Shown: positions 1-10,400, counted from the first letter of the stretch. The stretch: DNA of 64,000 bases from Diacronema lutheri (GCA_019448385.1 JAGTXO010000008.1:992001-1056000); one strand, 5' to 3'. Made by a program: numbers and translations. Notes: generated from the letters alone by a model not told the origin.

Positions 1-210
1 GCACAACGCGCCGCGGCGGCGGGCAAGGCGAGCATGGCGGGCGCGCGGAGCACGCCGGCCAAGTGGACCACGGCGGGCGGTGCTCGCTGCGGGGGCTAGG
101 AGCCCACCGTCGTCGGTGGCGTGCTGAGAAGAGCGCGGGCTCTTCGTCGTCCATGTTGTCTCGCCTCGGCACACACGATGCGCCGTTCGCCGGTGTGCGG
201 AGCGTCGGCG
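1..210. repeat. Left copy of a ~208-bp sequence flanking the RT array
   Basis: This stretch matches 23049-23256 on the far side of the array with only scattered substitutions and small indels. Both copies contain the same run from 'gcacaacgcgccgcggcgg' to 'ccggtgtgcggagcgt'. It lies outside the 7.5-kb units. No convincing protein was recognised in either strand. It may be the edge of a larger duplication whose left part lies beyond the window. Confidence 0.8.
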
Positions 211-475
211 GGGGCGTCGGCGGCGCTGGGCGGCAGCGGCAGCGGCGAAGCGAGCAAGGCCGGCGTGGCATCGATGTGGCTGCAGCAGCTCAACATGTCC
301 GGGCATTTGCAAACCCCGGACACGTTGACGCTCGCGCCGAGCGCCAGCGGTAAGCGCCTAGCCTTATTGGGTCTTCCTCTCTTCCTTCTGCATGCACGTG
401 CGCGGCCCCGGGTCGCGGTGCGGCGCACGGCAATAAGGCGCGAAGGTGGCCCCTGGGCCCGCTATTTCGACATGC
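211..475. other. Unique left flank of the array, possible exon end
   Basis: This is non-array sequence between the flanking repeat and the first unit. One plus-strand frame reads WLQQLNMSGHLQTPDTLTL and is followed at about 351 by 'agcg|gtaagc', which looks like an exon end with a splice donor. No family was recognised, so this is only a possible fragment of a host or element gene. Confidence 0.25.
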
Positions 476-1074
476 TGAATAGCGAGAACGTCGGGCGAGA
501 AGAGCCCTGGCTGGACGCGCGTACTGCCCCTCGCGCTTCGACCAGTCGGACAGCCGGCGCTGCCAAGGCCGCTAAGCGGCGGACGGCTGCCGTCGGCGGC
601 GAGCGGCGGCGCGCGTGCGCCCAGCTCGACGAGGAAGGCTTTGGCGTGCAGCAGAACCAGATGGGCCTGATGCAGGCATGCGACAACTCGTTCCCGCCGA
701 TCCGCGCGCTCGTCATCGGCTCGTTTGGCGAGTGGTCGGCCGGCCTCGCCGACCTGCTCGCGACCTTCTCGCACATGGGCGCGGACGCGTGGATGGCGCG
801 CATGAGCGCGCCCTTGCGCGGCGTCGCCCAGGCGGCGCTCGAGCGGCACATGCGCCTCCAGCTCGCCGCGTGTGTCGTGCCTGGGCACGCGCAGCTCCTG
901 CTCGTGCGCGCGCAGATGGCGCGCGGACAGACGCCACCGCAGCGCCGGGCGGGCCATGGCGCGCAGGCCGATGTGGATGCCTGCGGCGGTGTGGACGGCG
1001 CTTGCTGCCGCCGGCGCGGTGGCGGCAGCGGTGGTGGCGAAGGCGACGGGCGGGCTCCGGCACGGGATCACTAG
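463..1074 (+). pseudogene. C-terminal fragment of a sister RT/nuclease ORF, unit 1
   Basis: The plus strand encodes a stretch closely matching the last ~190 residues of the intact RT protein in the same unit: ALVIGSFGEWSAGLADLLATFSHMGADAWMARM here against VVVGSFGEWSAG and SHMGADAWMARM there. The frame runs to a stop at 1072-1074. The RT and nuclease core are absent, so it is a remnant. It differs clearly from the intact ORF and so represents a sister subfamily. In unit 1 its beginning (FDMLN) reaches further left than in units 2 and 3. Confidence 0.8.
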
Positions 1075-1254
1075 GCGCGTGAGTGGGGGGGTGACTCCTC
1101 CGTGTTCCCCGCCCGTGCCGCGCCCTTGCCGTCGCTGTCGTCACCGCTGCCGGCGTGCACAGGGTTGTCGCCCTGACCTCGGACCTACGCCTTTCGCTCG
1201 ATACGTTCGCCGCGCCTCGGCCGCGCGAACGTCCCAGCGTAACCGTGCGCGAGC

Positions 1255-2852
1255 GGCGCCGTACGCATCAACCGGGATGGGGGTGAGGAAGAAGAGGAGG
1301 GCGTGCTCAGCGTTGAGCATGTCGAAACGGCAGCGCTCGCGGTCGCCAGTGATGTCGGCCAAGAGGCTAAGCCGGCGGCCGGTGGGCGGAAGTGGCGGGC
1401 GCGACCGAGCCCAGCGGCAGGCGGAGGACTCGCACCTCCGTGTCGCCCTGCCCGCCACCAAGCTCGGCCTGTATGGCGCGCCAGGCGGAGTCGAGCTCGC
1501 GCCCGAGGCGCGAGTCCGAGGCGCGGAACGAGCGCCACCCGTGCGCGCCCATGTCGGCGAAGGCGCCGCGCCCGACGCGCGCCGCGAGGGCAGGCCGATC
1601 GACGACGACGCCTGCCTCCAGCACCGAGCCATCCGCTGCGCGCGTGTCGAGCAGGTGCACCAAGGCGAGCCACGCGGCACTCCAGAGCAGGGTGGGCGCT
1701 ACGTCGACCTGCTTGCGCAGGCCGGCGCTATGCATCGCGATGGGGAGCGGCAGCCGACGGCAAGCGATGGCACCCGTCGAGTGGGAGAAAGGAAGAGCGA
1801 CAGTAGCCTGTCGGGCGACGATGTCGTCGAAGGCAGCCGCGGCAGGCAGGGAGTCCGACACGTACGAATGGCAGATCCGAGCGTTGTGATCAGCTTGTTC
1901 GAGATGCCAGCGATCTCGTCGGTCGTGGTCGCGAGGGTCGTGCCCACGTAGCCGGGCGAGCCCGCCGGCATGCCGTAGACGTTGAGGCCGTAGTAAAGGG
2001 CGCCAGTCGCCGGCCCCGCCATTGAATCGAGGGCGAATGCCTCCTGCAGCCCTCGAGCGTGGCCGCAAAGCGCGGGTCGACCCAGCACGCCGACGTGGCC
2101 AGGTTGGCGTGGAGGCCGAGGCCAGCCAGCGTGCTCTCGAAGCGCAAAAGCGCGGCAGCGACAAAGGGCGGGCGGGCCGACGGCGTAGACGTCGTCGTGA
2201 CCAGCGCGCGCGGCCCCACCGGCCGCGGCGAGCTCGGCGTCGAGGGCCACGAGCGCGGGCTGGATGGGGTCGCGAAGACGTGGCTTCCCTCCACCGAGCC
2301 CTGCTGCACGCCCTCCAAGCTGCGGAAGAGGAGCTGCGTGAGGGGCGCGCCACCGCAGCCGCCACAGGCAAACACGAGCGTCTCCGGGCCGAGAGTCGCG
2401 TACGCAAGGCGAGCGAGCGCGCGAATCTCGTTGGGGACGCTGGCGTCCGCCACGTGGCGAAGGGCGGCCAAGAAGAGTCGAGCGTGAAGATGCCGGAGGT
2501 ATGCTCAGCGTCCAGCAGCTCGCGCAGGCCGAAGATGAGCTTGGTGGCGCCCGCCTTGACCGTCATCCCGAGCTGCTGCGGCGCGAGGTGGCCCGCGAAG
2601 GCATCCGTTGAGGACGCGTTCGCAAAGGTCGCCTTCGTCACCGCCCGTCGGAGCACACAAGAGATGGCCCCCGGCCGGGCATCCTCGGGCTCACCAGCAG
2701 CCGAGGCGCGTTTGCGCAGCGCAAGGAGGCGCACAGCTGAGAAGACGAAGTTGAACCACCCGGGCAGTGCGCCGTTGGCGAAGCGCGTCGCGCGAAGTAC
2801 GCGCCGGCGACCGTCGCGTCAGCCGCAACGAGCGAGGGGAAGGGCACGGAAT
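1255..2852 (-). pseudogene. Inverted, decayed RT-domain fragment, unit 1
   Basis: Minus-strand frames match the intact RT protein from its VPFPS segment (residue ~247) through the RT core to VDAYG (residue ~870). Recognisable pieces are RLLALRKRASA, APQQLGMTV, GVQQGSV and GHDDVYAVG. The reading frame shifts several times, the N-terminal ~245 residues are missing, and about 70 residues are deleted before VDAYG. Together with the plus-strand fragment at 463-1074 it looks like one sister copy split into two oppositely oriented parts. The very long plus-strand ORFs over this stretch are shadows. Confidence 0.8.
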
Positions 2853-2899
2853 TCAGGATTTTGAGTGGATTTCTGTCGTGACTAGTTTCTGGACTTTCT

Positions 2900-5800
2900 A
2901 CAAGGGACGGGCTCCTCCCCTCGCGCCAGCGCGCCGCCGTCACGGCCAGCCCCGCGCACGTTCCGGCGTCCGGCACAGGGCCAGCAGGGGCCACCGCAGG
3001 GGCCGCCTCCGCCGCCCTACCCGCCGCCACCGCCGCCCCCTCCGCCGCCGTCACCACCGCGGGACGGAGACGAGGACGAGCGGGGCGTCGGCGGCGACGA
3101 CGACGTCGACGTCGTCGACGACGGGCACGCCGGCGGCGATGATGCCGACGCTCGCGGCCGGCGGCAGCGGCACCGTGCCGGGGCTAGCCGCGCAGACCCC
3201 GCCATGCCGCCGGCCACGGCGCACCGGTCGATGCAGGGCGGCACGTACGCGGCGCTGGACCACCTCACCGTCATGCAGGCCGCGGGTCTGGCGCCTGATT
3301 CGGCCGTCCCGATGCTGGTCAGCGTGCCGCACGACTTTTCGGAGCGCTTCGCCATGGCTTTCGTGCAGGTGATCCACAAGCTTCGCGACGCCGAGGCGGA
3401 CGAGGGCACCGGCGGCCACGGCGCACGCCAGCCGGCGACAGAACGCGCGCTCAAGATGCTTCTCCTGCTGCCAGCGCTCCTCCTACGCGCGACCCGCGCC
3501 GACAAAGTGAGGGCAGGCAAACAGCTTGCCTCGCGCTTCGCCGCATGGGAGACGGGTGACTACGACCAATTGGTTGCGCACTGGGAGCGCGACTGCTCGT
3601 GGCACGCGGCGCGCGCGTTCCAGTCGTCGCAGGATGCGGCCGAGCGCCTGCACAAGCGCGTGCTCGCACTCATCGCCAAGGGCAAGGTGTCCGACGCGCG
3701 GCGGCTACTGGAGAGCTTGGGTGTCGCCGACATAGCCCGCCCGGAGGTGCTCGCGCAGATGGCAGCCAAACACCCGGTGCGCACGGCGGACGTCGACGAC
3801 GGCCTTGCCGATCGGGACGACTTGCCCCGAGTGGTGGTCTCGCCGGAAGACATCGTGACGGCGTTCCGCAGCCTCGACACGGACAAGGCGGCCGGCGCCT
3901 CGACCTGGCGCTACGAATACCTCATCGCCCTGGTGCCGACCGTGCCCTTCCCGTCGATCATGGCGGCCGATGCGGCACACTCGGGCGCCTACTTTGCGAC
4001 GCGCTTCGCCAACAACTTGCTGCCTGCGTGGTTCAATTTCGTCTTCTCCTCCGTGCGGCTCCTGGCGCTTCGCAAGTGTACGCCCGGGGTGGACGGGCGC
4101 GAGGACGCTCGCCCGGTCGGCATCGGTTGTGCGTTGCGACGGGCGGTGTCCAAGGCGGTGGTCTCGCGCGCATCGCACAAGGCGCTGGCGGCGGGCTACT
4201 TCGCGCCGCAGCAGCTGGGAGTCGCCGTACCGTCGGGCGGCACCAAGCTCGTCCTCTCCGTGCGCGAACTCCTCGACGCGGATCCCACGCTCTGCATCGT
4301 CGCGGTCGACGTCTCCAACGCCTTCAACTCCATCAGTCGGGCGCATCTCCTGCGCTGCCTGACGGACGTTCGCCTCCCTGAGGACCTCCGAGCGCTCGCT
4401 CGCCTCGCGCTCGCGACGCTCGCTCAAGAGGCGCTGGTCTTCGCGGGCGGCGGCAGCGGCGGGGCACCTCTCCGTGAGCTCGGCTTCCGCAGCTCCGAGG
4501 GCGTCCAGCAGGGTGCACCGGAAAGCTCCTTCTTCTTCGCGGCCGCCATCCAACCTCTTCTCGAGGAGTTCGACGCGCGCCTGGCGCTCCACGGCGGGAC
4601 GGTCCGCGCGGCGCACGACGACGTGTACCTCCTCGGGCGGCCGGTAGATGTCTTCGCCGCGCTTGCGGACTTCACGCGACGGTTGGAGGACCTCGGCCTT
4701 TGCGCCAATGCGGCCAAGTCGCAGTGCTGGATCGACCCGCTCCACATGGCCTCGCTCGAGGCCTGCCGCGGCTCGGTCCCGCTCGGCTCGGTACCAGACG
4801 GCGCGGGCGGCGCTTCTTACGGCATCGATGTCTACGGCGTGCCCATCGGCGCGCGCGAGTATGTGCACTCGACCCTCAGCACGAAGGCCGACGAGCTTGC
4901 CGGCAAAGCGAACAACATGATTCAGTCGCTCGGCTCGTCGGACAAACAGTCGCTGTGGGTCCTGTTGCGCTGCTCGTTCCAGCACCGCTTCGCATACCTC
5001 ACCTCCAACTCCTACCCTTCTGACGCGGCCGGCGCGGCGGCGATCTACGACGCTGCCGTCCTTCGGGTCGCCACCGTCGCCCTCGGCGTCTCGGTGTCCA
5101 CAGATGCTCACGTCTGCCGCCGGCTGTTCCTGCCGGTCGCGCAGCACGGCGGCGGCCTGCGCCGGCAGGCCGACTCTGCGCTCGCGGAAGTCTGGGGCGC
5201 AGCGTGGCGGGTCGTGCCGCACTTGCTCGACACGCTCGCGCCGGACGGCACGGTGCTCATGCAGGGCATCCTCGACCGCCCGGCCATCGCAGCTCGCGTC
5301 GGTCGCGGCGCATTCGAGGACATGCCCACGCAGGGCTGGCGCCAGTTTTTCGCCTCGGGCTCGCGCCTAGGCGGCGAGCTCGAGGCGACGTGGAGTCGCA
5401 TGCAGACGGAGCTGGCCGGATGGGGGCAGCAGCCGGACGGCGTGGAGGTGCGCGTGCTGCACTTGCCCGCTGGGTCGGTCGCACCCGCGGCGCCCGACGC
5501 GGGTCGCAGGCCCAACCTGCAGGCCGACATCACCGGCGACCGCGAGCGCTGCCGCCTCGCGATGCTCGACGCGGAGCACGCCGCCATGCCCCCCTCCACA
5601 CGCGCGCGCCAGCTGTGGTTCGCACTCGGTCGGGAGAGCGGCTTGTTTCTCTCGTTGCTGCCGCGCGGCCTCGGCGCCTTCTCGTGCGCGGAGTGGGTCG
5701 AGGCCACGGCGCGCTACTTTGGCCTGCCGAGCCCGGCATGCGCGCCGCTCGCGGCGGCGGGCGCGCGCCTCCCGCGCAGCGGCGCGCAGCGGCCGGTGCC

Positions 5801-6754
5801 AGTCGACGCTTACGGCGACTCGATCGCTGCGGCGCCCGGCGTCGCGCACGACCACTTCGCCAAGCTTCGGCATGACCCGGTTCTCGCCGCGGTCGCGTCG
5901 CTCGCCCGCATGGCGGGCGCCTACGTGCGCCTCGAGGACAGTGACATCTTCGGCTCCGTGCTCGCCGGCGTGCCGGCCGCGGGCCGCCGTGCGCTCGGTC
6001 GCCGGCGCGTGCCGACAGTCGACTTCGTCATCGCGCTCCGCAGCCAGCTGAACCTCTTCGAGCTCAAGACGCTCGCCTTCTGCCCGACGCGCTACAAGCC
6101 GTGGGCGGACGCCCGACGCTGCGGGGCAGTGGAGCTGCGCGCGCGCGAGGTGCCGAGGGAGCGGCTACGCGAGTGCGTCGCGCTCGACCGGGAGGTCTTC
6201 GCGGCGCCGGAGGGCCACGTGGGCCCGATGCAGCGGCGCCTCCACGAGTTCCCGCCGCTGCAGGCGGTCGTCGTCGGCAGTTTTGGCGAATGGTCGGCCG
6301 GGCTGGCTACCCTCCTCAAGACGCTCTCGCACATGGGCGCGGACGCGTGGATGGCGCGCATGCGCGCGCCGACTCGCGGTGCCGCCCAGGCGTCGCTCGA
6401 GCGCGTCATGCGCCACCAGCTCGCCGCGTGCGTGGTGCGCGGGCACGCGCAGCTGCTGCTCGCGCGCGCGCGCATGGTGCGCGCGGGGGCGGCGCCGCGT
6501 CGTGCGGCCGACCAGGCGGCGGAAGCGGGCGCTGACGCGTGCGGTGGTTTGGACGGCGTGTATCGCCTGCACGCGGGCGGCGGCACGCGACCGGCAGCGC
6601 GCGGCGGTTAGGCACGTGCGGGCCCTTTGGGCCCGTCGGGCCTCGCTGCCCGCTCGCTGGTGACCGGGATGCGCGGGGATCGACGACATTGGTGGCTGCT
6701 CGATTCCCCCGCAGCTGGTGCTGACCCCGCTGTCCTGACGTAAGCGCCGTTAGT
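2900..6754 (+). mobile_element. LINE-like retroelement, full length, unit 1
   Basis: The element is bounded by an exact 15-bp direct repeat gtttctggactttct at 2885-2899 and 6755-6769, as expected for target-primed reverse transcription. Removing it joins two parts of an otherwise continuous unit. The 3' end (acgtaagcgccgttagt, 6738-6754) is confirmed by 24263-24279, where the reverse complement of the same 17 bases ends another fragment. It has one large ORF (3204-6611), a 143-bp 3' UTR and no poly-A tail. A proline-rich open frame without ATG runs from 2886 to the ORF start. The C-terminal nuclease and single ORF recall early-branching non-LTR clades (R2/CRE-like layout), but I cannot assign a clade. 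Confidence 0.85.
3204..6611 (+). CDS. Reverse transcriptase with C-terminal PD-(D/E)XK-like nuclease, unit 1
   Basis: This 1135-residue ORF is open throughout. RT landmarks are KAAGASTWRYEYL (228-240), APQQLGVAVPSGG (334-346), the catalytic-Asp segment VDVSNAFNS (368-376), GVQQGAPES (433-441) and the second catalytic pair in AHDDVY (470-475), where AHDD replaces the usual YADD. Near the C terminus, PTVDFVI followed by FELKTLAF places D940, E953 and K955 in the spacing of a PD-(D/E)XK nuclease. No apurinic endonuclease, integrase or RNase H was recognised. By family knowledge it would nick the target and copy element RNA in place. This is the first in-frame ATG. It differs from the copies in units 2 and 3 only at residue 110 (S instead of A) as far as I could compare. 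Confidence 0.9.
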   Translation: MPPATAHRSMQGGTYAALDHLTVMQAAGLAPDSAVPMLVSVPHDFSERFAMAFVQVIHKLRDAEADEGTGGHGARQPATERALKMLLLLPALLLRATRADKVRAGKQLASRFAAWETGDYDQLVAHWERDCSWHAARAFQSSQDAAERLHKRVLALIAKGKVSDARRLLESLGVADIARPEVLAQMAAKHPVRTADVDDGLADRDDLPRVVVSPEDIVTAFRSLDTDKAAGASTWRYEYLIALVPTVPFPSIMAADAAHSGAYFATRFANNLLPAWFNFVFSSVRLLALRKCTPGVDGREDARPVGIGCALRRAVSKAVVSRASHKALAAGYFAPQQLGVAVPSGGTKLVLSVRELLDADPTLCIVAVDVSNAFNSISRAHLLRCLTDVRLPEDLRALARLALATLAQEALVFAGGGSGGAPLRELGFRSSEGVQQGAPESSFFFAAAIQPLLEEFDARLALHGGTVRAAHDDVYLLGRPVDVFAALADFTRRLEDLGLCANAAKSQCWIDPLHMASLEACRGSVPLGSVPDGAGGASYGIDVYGVPIGAREYVHSTLSTKADELAGKANNMIQSLGSSDKQSLWVLLRCSFQHRFAYLTSNSYPSDAAGAAAIYDAAVLRVATVALGVSVSTDAHVCRRLFLPVAQHGGGLRRQADSALAEVWGAAWRVVPHLLDTLAPDGTVLMQGILDRPAIAARVGRGAFEDMPTQGWRQFFASGSRLGGELEATWSRMQTELAGWGQQPDGVEVRVLHLPAGSVAPAAPDAGRRPNLQADITGDRERCRLAMLDAEHAAMPPSTRARQLWFALGRESGLFLSLLPRGLGAFSCAEWVEATARYFGLPSPACAPLAAAGARLPRSGAQRPVPVDAYGDSIAAAPGVAHDHFAKLRHDPVLAAVASLARMAGAYVRLEDSDIFGSVLAGVPAAGRRALGRRRVPTVDFVIALRSQLNLFELKTLAFCPTRYKPWADARRCGAVELRAREVPRERLRECVALDREVFAAPEGHVGPMQRRLHEFPPLQAVVVGSFGEWSAGLATLLKTLSHMGADAWMARMRAPTRGAAQASLERVMRHQLAACVVRGHAQLLLARARMVRAGAAPRRAADQAAEAGADACGGLDGVYRLHAGGGTRPAARGG

Positions 6755-6997
6755 GTTTCTGGACTTTCTGCGTCAAGCTGCCAAGGCTCCAATGCCACAA
6801 GGGCCAAGGCGCCCGCCGCCCACGGCAAACCGCCTGCACACACCGGCAACGCATGCGACACAGAAGTCCACAGGGAAACACCATGATGGGGGTTTCACAC
6901 CCTTGCGACCACTGACCGGGCCGAATCCCCTGCTGGTGTGCAATGCGGTGAGCCACCGACCGGCCCAAATCCGCCTGCGTGCAGTGCGGTGAGCCAC

Positions 6998-7459
6998 TCA
7001 GCCCTGCTGCTCAGTCGATCCCTTCACGAGCGCAATACCAATAAGTGCAAGGAAACCAAGAGCAAGCACGCAAATGACGACGCTGAACTTAAGGTCGAGC
7101 TGCGCGAACTGCGCAGAGAGCTGCACAACCTCCTTGTTCGTAGCGGCGAACTGCGCAGAGAGCTGCACAACCTCCTTGTTCGTAGCGGCGAACTGCGCAG
7201 AGAGCTGCACAACCTCCTTGTTCATAGCGGCGAACTGCGCAGCGGTCTCCTTGTTCATAGCGGCGAACTGCGCAGCAGTCTCCTTGCTCGCAGCGTCGAA
7301 CCGGTTGTCAATGAAGATGTACGCGCCCAGCAGGGTAGCTGAGAATGTCGCCAATGTGGCCATGGTGGACGCGATGATGTTCAGCCACTGGAGCTCGCCC
7401 GGTGGCGGCGGCGGCTGCGGCTGCGGTGATGGCGGCGGCGTCGGTGGGGCCGCCACCAT
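6998..7459 (-). CDS. Two-helix membrane protein with coiled-coil repeats, unit 1 (3 repeats)
   Basis: Family not recognised. The 153-residue protein has a proline-rich N terminus (residues 5-20), a hydrophobic helix (~28-50, ending GAYIFI), an alanine-rich coiled coil (~54-120) and a second helix (~125-146, VVICVLALGFLALIGIALV). The coil is built from two 11-residue units (NKETAAQFAAM type) and three 14-residue units (NKEVVQLSAQFAAT), so each long unit is two heptads. The 42-bp DNA repeat keeps frame when copies are gained or lost. I chose the ATG at 7459 because the predicted protein begins cleanly there. The frame stays open upstream to 7927, so a longer form is possible. It lies 3' of the LINE and points towards it. 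Confidence 0.6.
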   Translation of the reverse strand: MVAAPPTPPPSPQPQPPPPPGELQWLNIIASTMATLATFSATLLGAYIFIDNRFDAASKETAAQFAAMNKETAAQFAAMNKEVVQLSAQFAATNKEVVQLSAQFAATNKEVVQLSAQFAQLDLKFSVVICVLALGFLALIGIALVKGSTEQQG

Positions 7460-7955
7460 CCTCAAATGCCGATACGTGCGCTCTGGCGCGCGAGACAGGA
7501 GCGGCGACGCACGAGAGCCACACGGTCCAAAGATGCACGAATGCGTGCCCGGCTGCCACATGACGGCACCATGGAGAGGCGTACTGAGCCAGACGAAGAG
7601 GACGCACGCTGCGTACAACGAGGGGAGCGACAGACAGAAAGCGGCACGCGATAAGCACGAAAAGCGTGGATGCGCGCCGCATGTCGCGATCGCGAGCGGC
7701 GCGGAGGCGTCTCGGCGAGCGACCGCGCGAGCGAACGCGCATGGCGCACCCTGCATCGGGAGGCAAGCGCAAGGACGATGCTGAGGAGCTGCGCGGCGAA
7801 GGATGCTGGGCATGACGCAAGCGGCAGCGCGCCAGAAAGCCGTCGCAGGAGGGCGGGCGGCTCGGATGCGAGCAATGGCCGTCTTTCCGCAAGCAAGATG
7901 GCGGCCGGCGCTTTGGAGCCCAAACAAATCTGCTCAGAGCAAACTCATCGGCGAG
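7460..7955. other. Upstream region of the membrane-protein gene (same in all units)
   Basis: About 500 bp between the membrane-protein ATG and the unit boundary. It is open in several frames (including N-terminal extensions of the membrane protein on the minus strand), which is expected for GC-rich DNA. I see no recognisable domain, promoter box or RNA gene. The equivalent stretches are 15003-15498 and 22464-22959. Confidence 0.4.
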
Positions 7956-7989
7956 TGGTGAATCGCGAGCACGTCGGGCGAGAAGCGCC

Positions 7990-8556
7990 CTGGCTGGACG
8001 CGCGTACCTCCCCACGCGCTACGACCAGTCGGACAACCGGCGCTTCCAGGCGGCTGAGCGGCGGACGGCTGCCGTCGGCGGCGAGGGGCGTCGCGCGTGC
8101 GCCCAGCTCGACGAGGAGCTCTTCGGCGCGCAGCAGGGCCAGATGGGCCTGATGCAGGCGCGCCTTGACTCATTCCCGCCGGTGCGCGCGCTCGTCATCG
8201 GCTCGTTTGGCGAGTGGTCGGCCGGCCTCGCCGACCTGCTCGCGACCTTCTCGCACATGGGCGCGGACGCGTGGATGGCGCGCATGAGCGCGCCCTTGCG
8301 CGGCGTCGCCCAGGCGGCGCTCGAGCGGCACATGCGCCTCCAGCTCGCCGCGTGTGTCGTGCCTGGGCACGCGCAGCTCCTGCTCGTGCGCGCGCAGATG
8401 GCGCGCGGACAGACGCCACCGCAGCGCCGGGCAGGCCATGGCGCGCAGGCCGATGTGGATGCCTGCGGCGGTGTGGACGGCGCTTGCTGCCGCCGGCGCG
8501 GTGGCGGCAGCGGCGGTGGCGAAGGCGACGGGCGGGCTCCGGCACGGGTTGGCTAG
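7990..8556 (+). pseudogene. C-terminal fragment of a sister RT ORF, unit 2
   Basis: Same remnant as in unit 1 but with a cleaner upstream frame: LPTRYDQSDNRRFQAAERR aligns with CPTRYKPWADARR of the intact ORF (residues ~959-971). It continues through RALVIGSFGEWSAG to a stop at 8554-8556. A poly-G tract follows directly. Confidence 0.8.
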
Positions 8557-8754
8557 GCGCGTGAGTGGGGGGGGGGGGGAGGGGGGGGGAGTGACTCCTC
8601 CGTGTTCCCCGCCCGTGCCGCGCCCTTGCCGTCGCTGTCGTCACCGCTGCCGGCGTGCACAGGGTTGTCGCCCTGACCTCGGACCTACGCCTTTCGCTCG
8701 ATACGTTCGCCGCGCCTCGGCCGCGCGAACGTCCCAGCGTAACCGTGCGCGAGC

Positions 8755-10353
8755 GGCGCCGTACGCATCAACCGGGATGGGGGTGAGGAAGAAGAGGAGG
8801 GCGTGCTCAGCGTTGAGCATGTCGAAACGGCAGCGCTCGCGGTCGCCAGTGATGTAGGCCAAGAGGCTAAGCCGGCGGTCGGTGGGCGGAAGTGGCGGGC
8901 GCGACCGAGCCCAGCGGCAGGCGGAGAATTCGCACCTCCGTGTCGCCCTGCCCGTCACCAAGCTCGGCCTGTATGGCGCGCCAGGCGGAGTCGAGCTCGC
9001 GCCCGAGGCGCGAGTCCGAGGCGCGGAACGAGCGCCACCCGTGCGCGCCCATGTCGGGCGAAGGCGCCGCGCCCGACGCGCGCCGCGAGGGCAGGCCGAT
9101 CGACGACGACGCCTGCCTCCAGCACCGAGCCATCCGCTGCGCGCGTGTCGAGCAGGTGCACCAAGGCGAGCCACGCGGCACTCCAGAGCAGGGTGGGCGC
9201 TACGTCGACCTGCTTGCGCAGGCCGGCGCTATGCATCGCGATGGGGAGCGGCAGCCGACGGCAAGCGATGGCACCCGTCGAGTGGGAGAAAGGAAGAGCG
9301 ACAGTAGCCTGTCGGGCGACGATGTCGTCGAAGGCAGCCGCGGCAGGCAGGGAGTCCGACACGTACGAATGGCAGATCCGAGCGTTGTGATCAGCTTGTT
9401 CGAGAAGCCAGCGATCTCGTCGGTCGTGGTCGCGAATGTCGTGCCCACGTAGCCGGGCGAGCCCGCCGGCATGCCGTAGACGTTGAGGCCGTAGTAAAGG
9501 GCGCCAGTCGCCGGCCCCGCCATTGAATCGAGGGCGAATGCCTCCTGCAGCCCTCGAGCGTGGCCGCAAAGCGCGGGTCGACCCAGCACGCCGACGTGGC
9601 CAGGTTGGCGTGGAGGCCGAGGCCAGCCAGCGTGCTCTCGAAGCGCAAAAGCGCGGCAGCGACAAAGGGCGGGCGGGCCGACGGCGTAGACGTCGTCGTG
9701 ACCAGCGCGCGCGGCCCCACCGGCCGCGGCGAGCTCGGCGTCGAGGGCCACGAGCGCGGGCTGGATGGGGTCGCGAAGACGTGGCTTCCCTCCACCGAGC
9801 CCTGCTGCACGCCCTCCAAGCTGCGGAAGAGGAGCTGCGTGAGGGGCGCGCCACCGCAGCCGCCACAGGCAAACACGAGCGTCTCCGGGCCGAGAGTCGC
9901 GTACGCAAGGCGAGCGAGCGCGCGAATCTCGTTGGGGACGCTGGCGTCCGCCACGTGGCGAAGGGCGGCCAAGAAGAGTCGAGCGTGAAGATGCCGGAGG
10001 TATGCTCAGCGTCCAGCAGCTCGCGCAGGCCGAAGATGAGCTTGGTGGCGCCCGCCTTGACCGTCATCCCGAGCTGCTGCGGCGCGAGGTGGCCCGCGAA
10101 GGCATCCGTTGAGGACGCGTTCGCAAAGGTCGCCTTCGTCACCGCCCGTCGGAGCACACAAGAGATGGCCCCCGGCCGGGCATCCTCGGGCTCACCAGCA
10201 GCCGAGGCGCGTTTGCGCAGCGCAAGGAGGCGCACAGCTGAGAAGACGAAGTTGAACCACCCGGGCAGTGCGCCGTTGGCGAAGCGCGTCGCGCGAAGTA
10301 CGCGCCGGCGACCGTCGCGTCAGCCGCAACGAGCGAGGGGAAGGGCACGGAAT
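8755..10353 (-). pseudogene. Inverted, decayed RT-domain fragment, unit 2
   Basis: Copy of the minus-strand remnant described for unit 1, with the same frame shifts and the same internal deletion. A one-base insertion relative to unit 1 lies near 9057, and a few substitutions are shared with unit 3. Confidence 0.8.
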
Positions 10354-10400
10354 TCAGGATTTTGAGTGGATTTCTGTCGTGACTAGTTTCTGGACTTTCT

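Larger units (their letters stand above)
476..7955 (+). repeat. Tandem unit 1 of three (~7.48 kb)
   Basis: First of three direct repeats (476-7955, 7956-15498, 15499-22959). The reverse transcriptase ORFs start 7501 and 7545 bp apart. The right part of this unit is almost identical to units 2 and 3. Its left edge (476 to about 2000) carries more differences, and sequence up to position 475 departs from the other units, so this is the array edge. The units carry the same genes in the same order. Length differences come mostly from a 42-bp minisatellite and a poly-G tract. Confidence 0.95.

Noticed and set aside
872-2864. Long plus-strand ORFs of 280-359 codons across the unit left parts
   Set aside because: They run antisense to the minus-strand RT remnant and have Arg/Ala-rich random composition.
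3705-5222. 505-codon minus-strand ORF (and copies at 11206-12723 and 18751-20268)
   Set aside because: Antisense shadow of the RT gene with no recognisable motif. GC-rich coding sequence keeps the opposite frame open.
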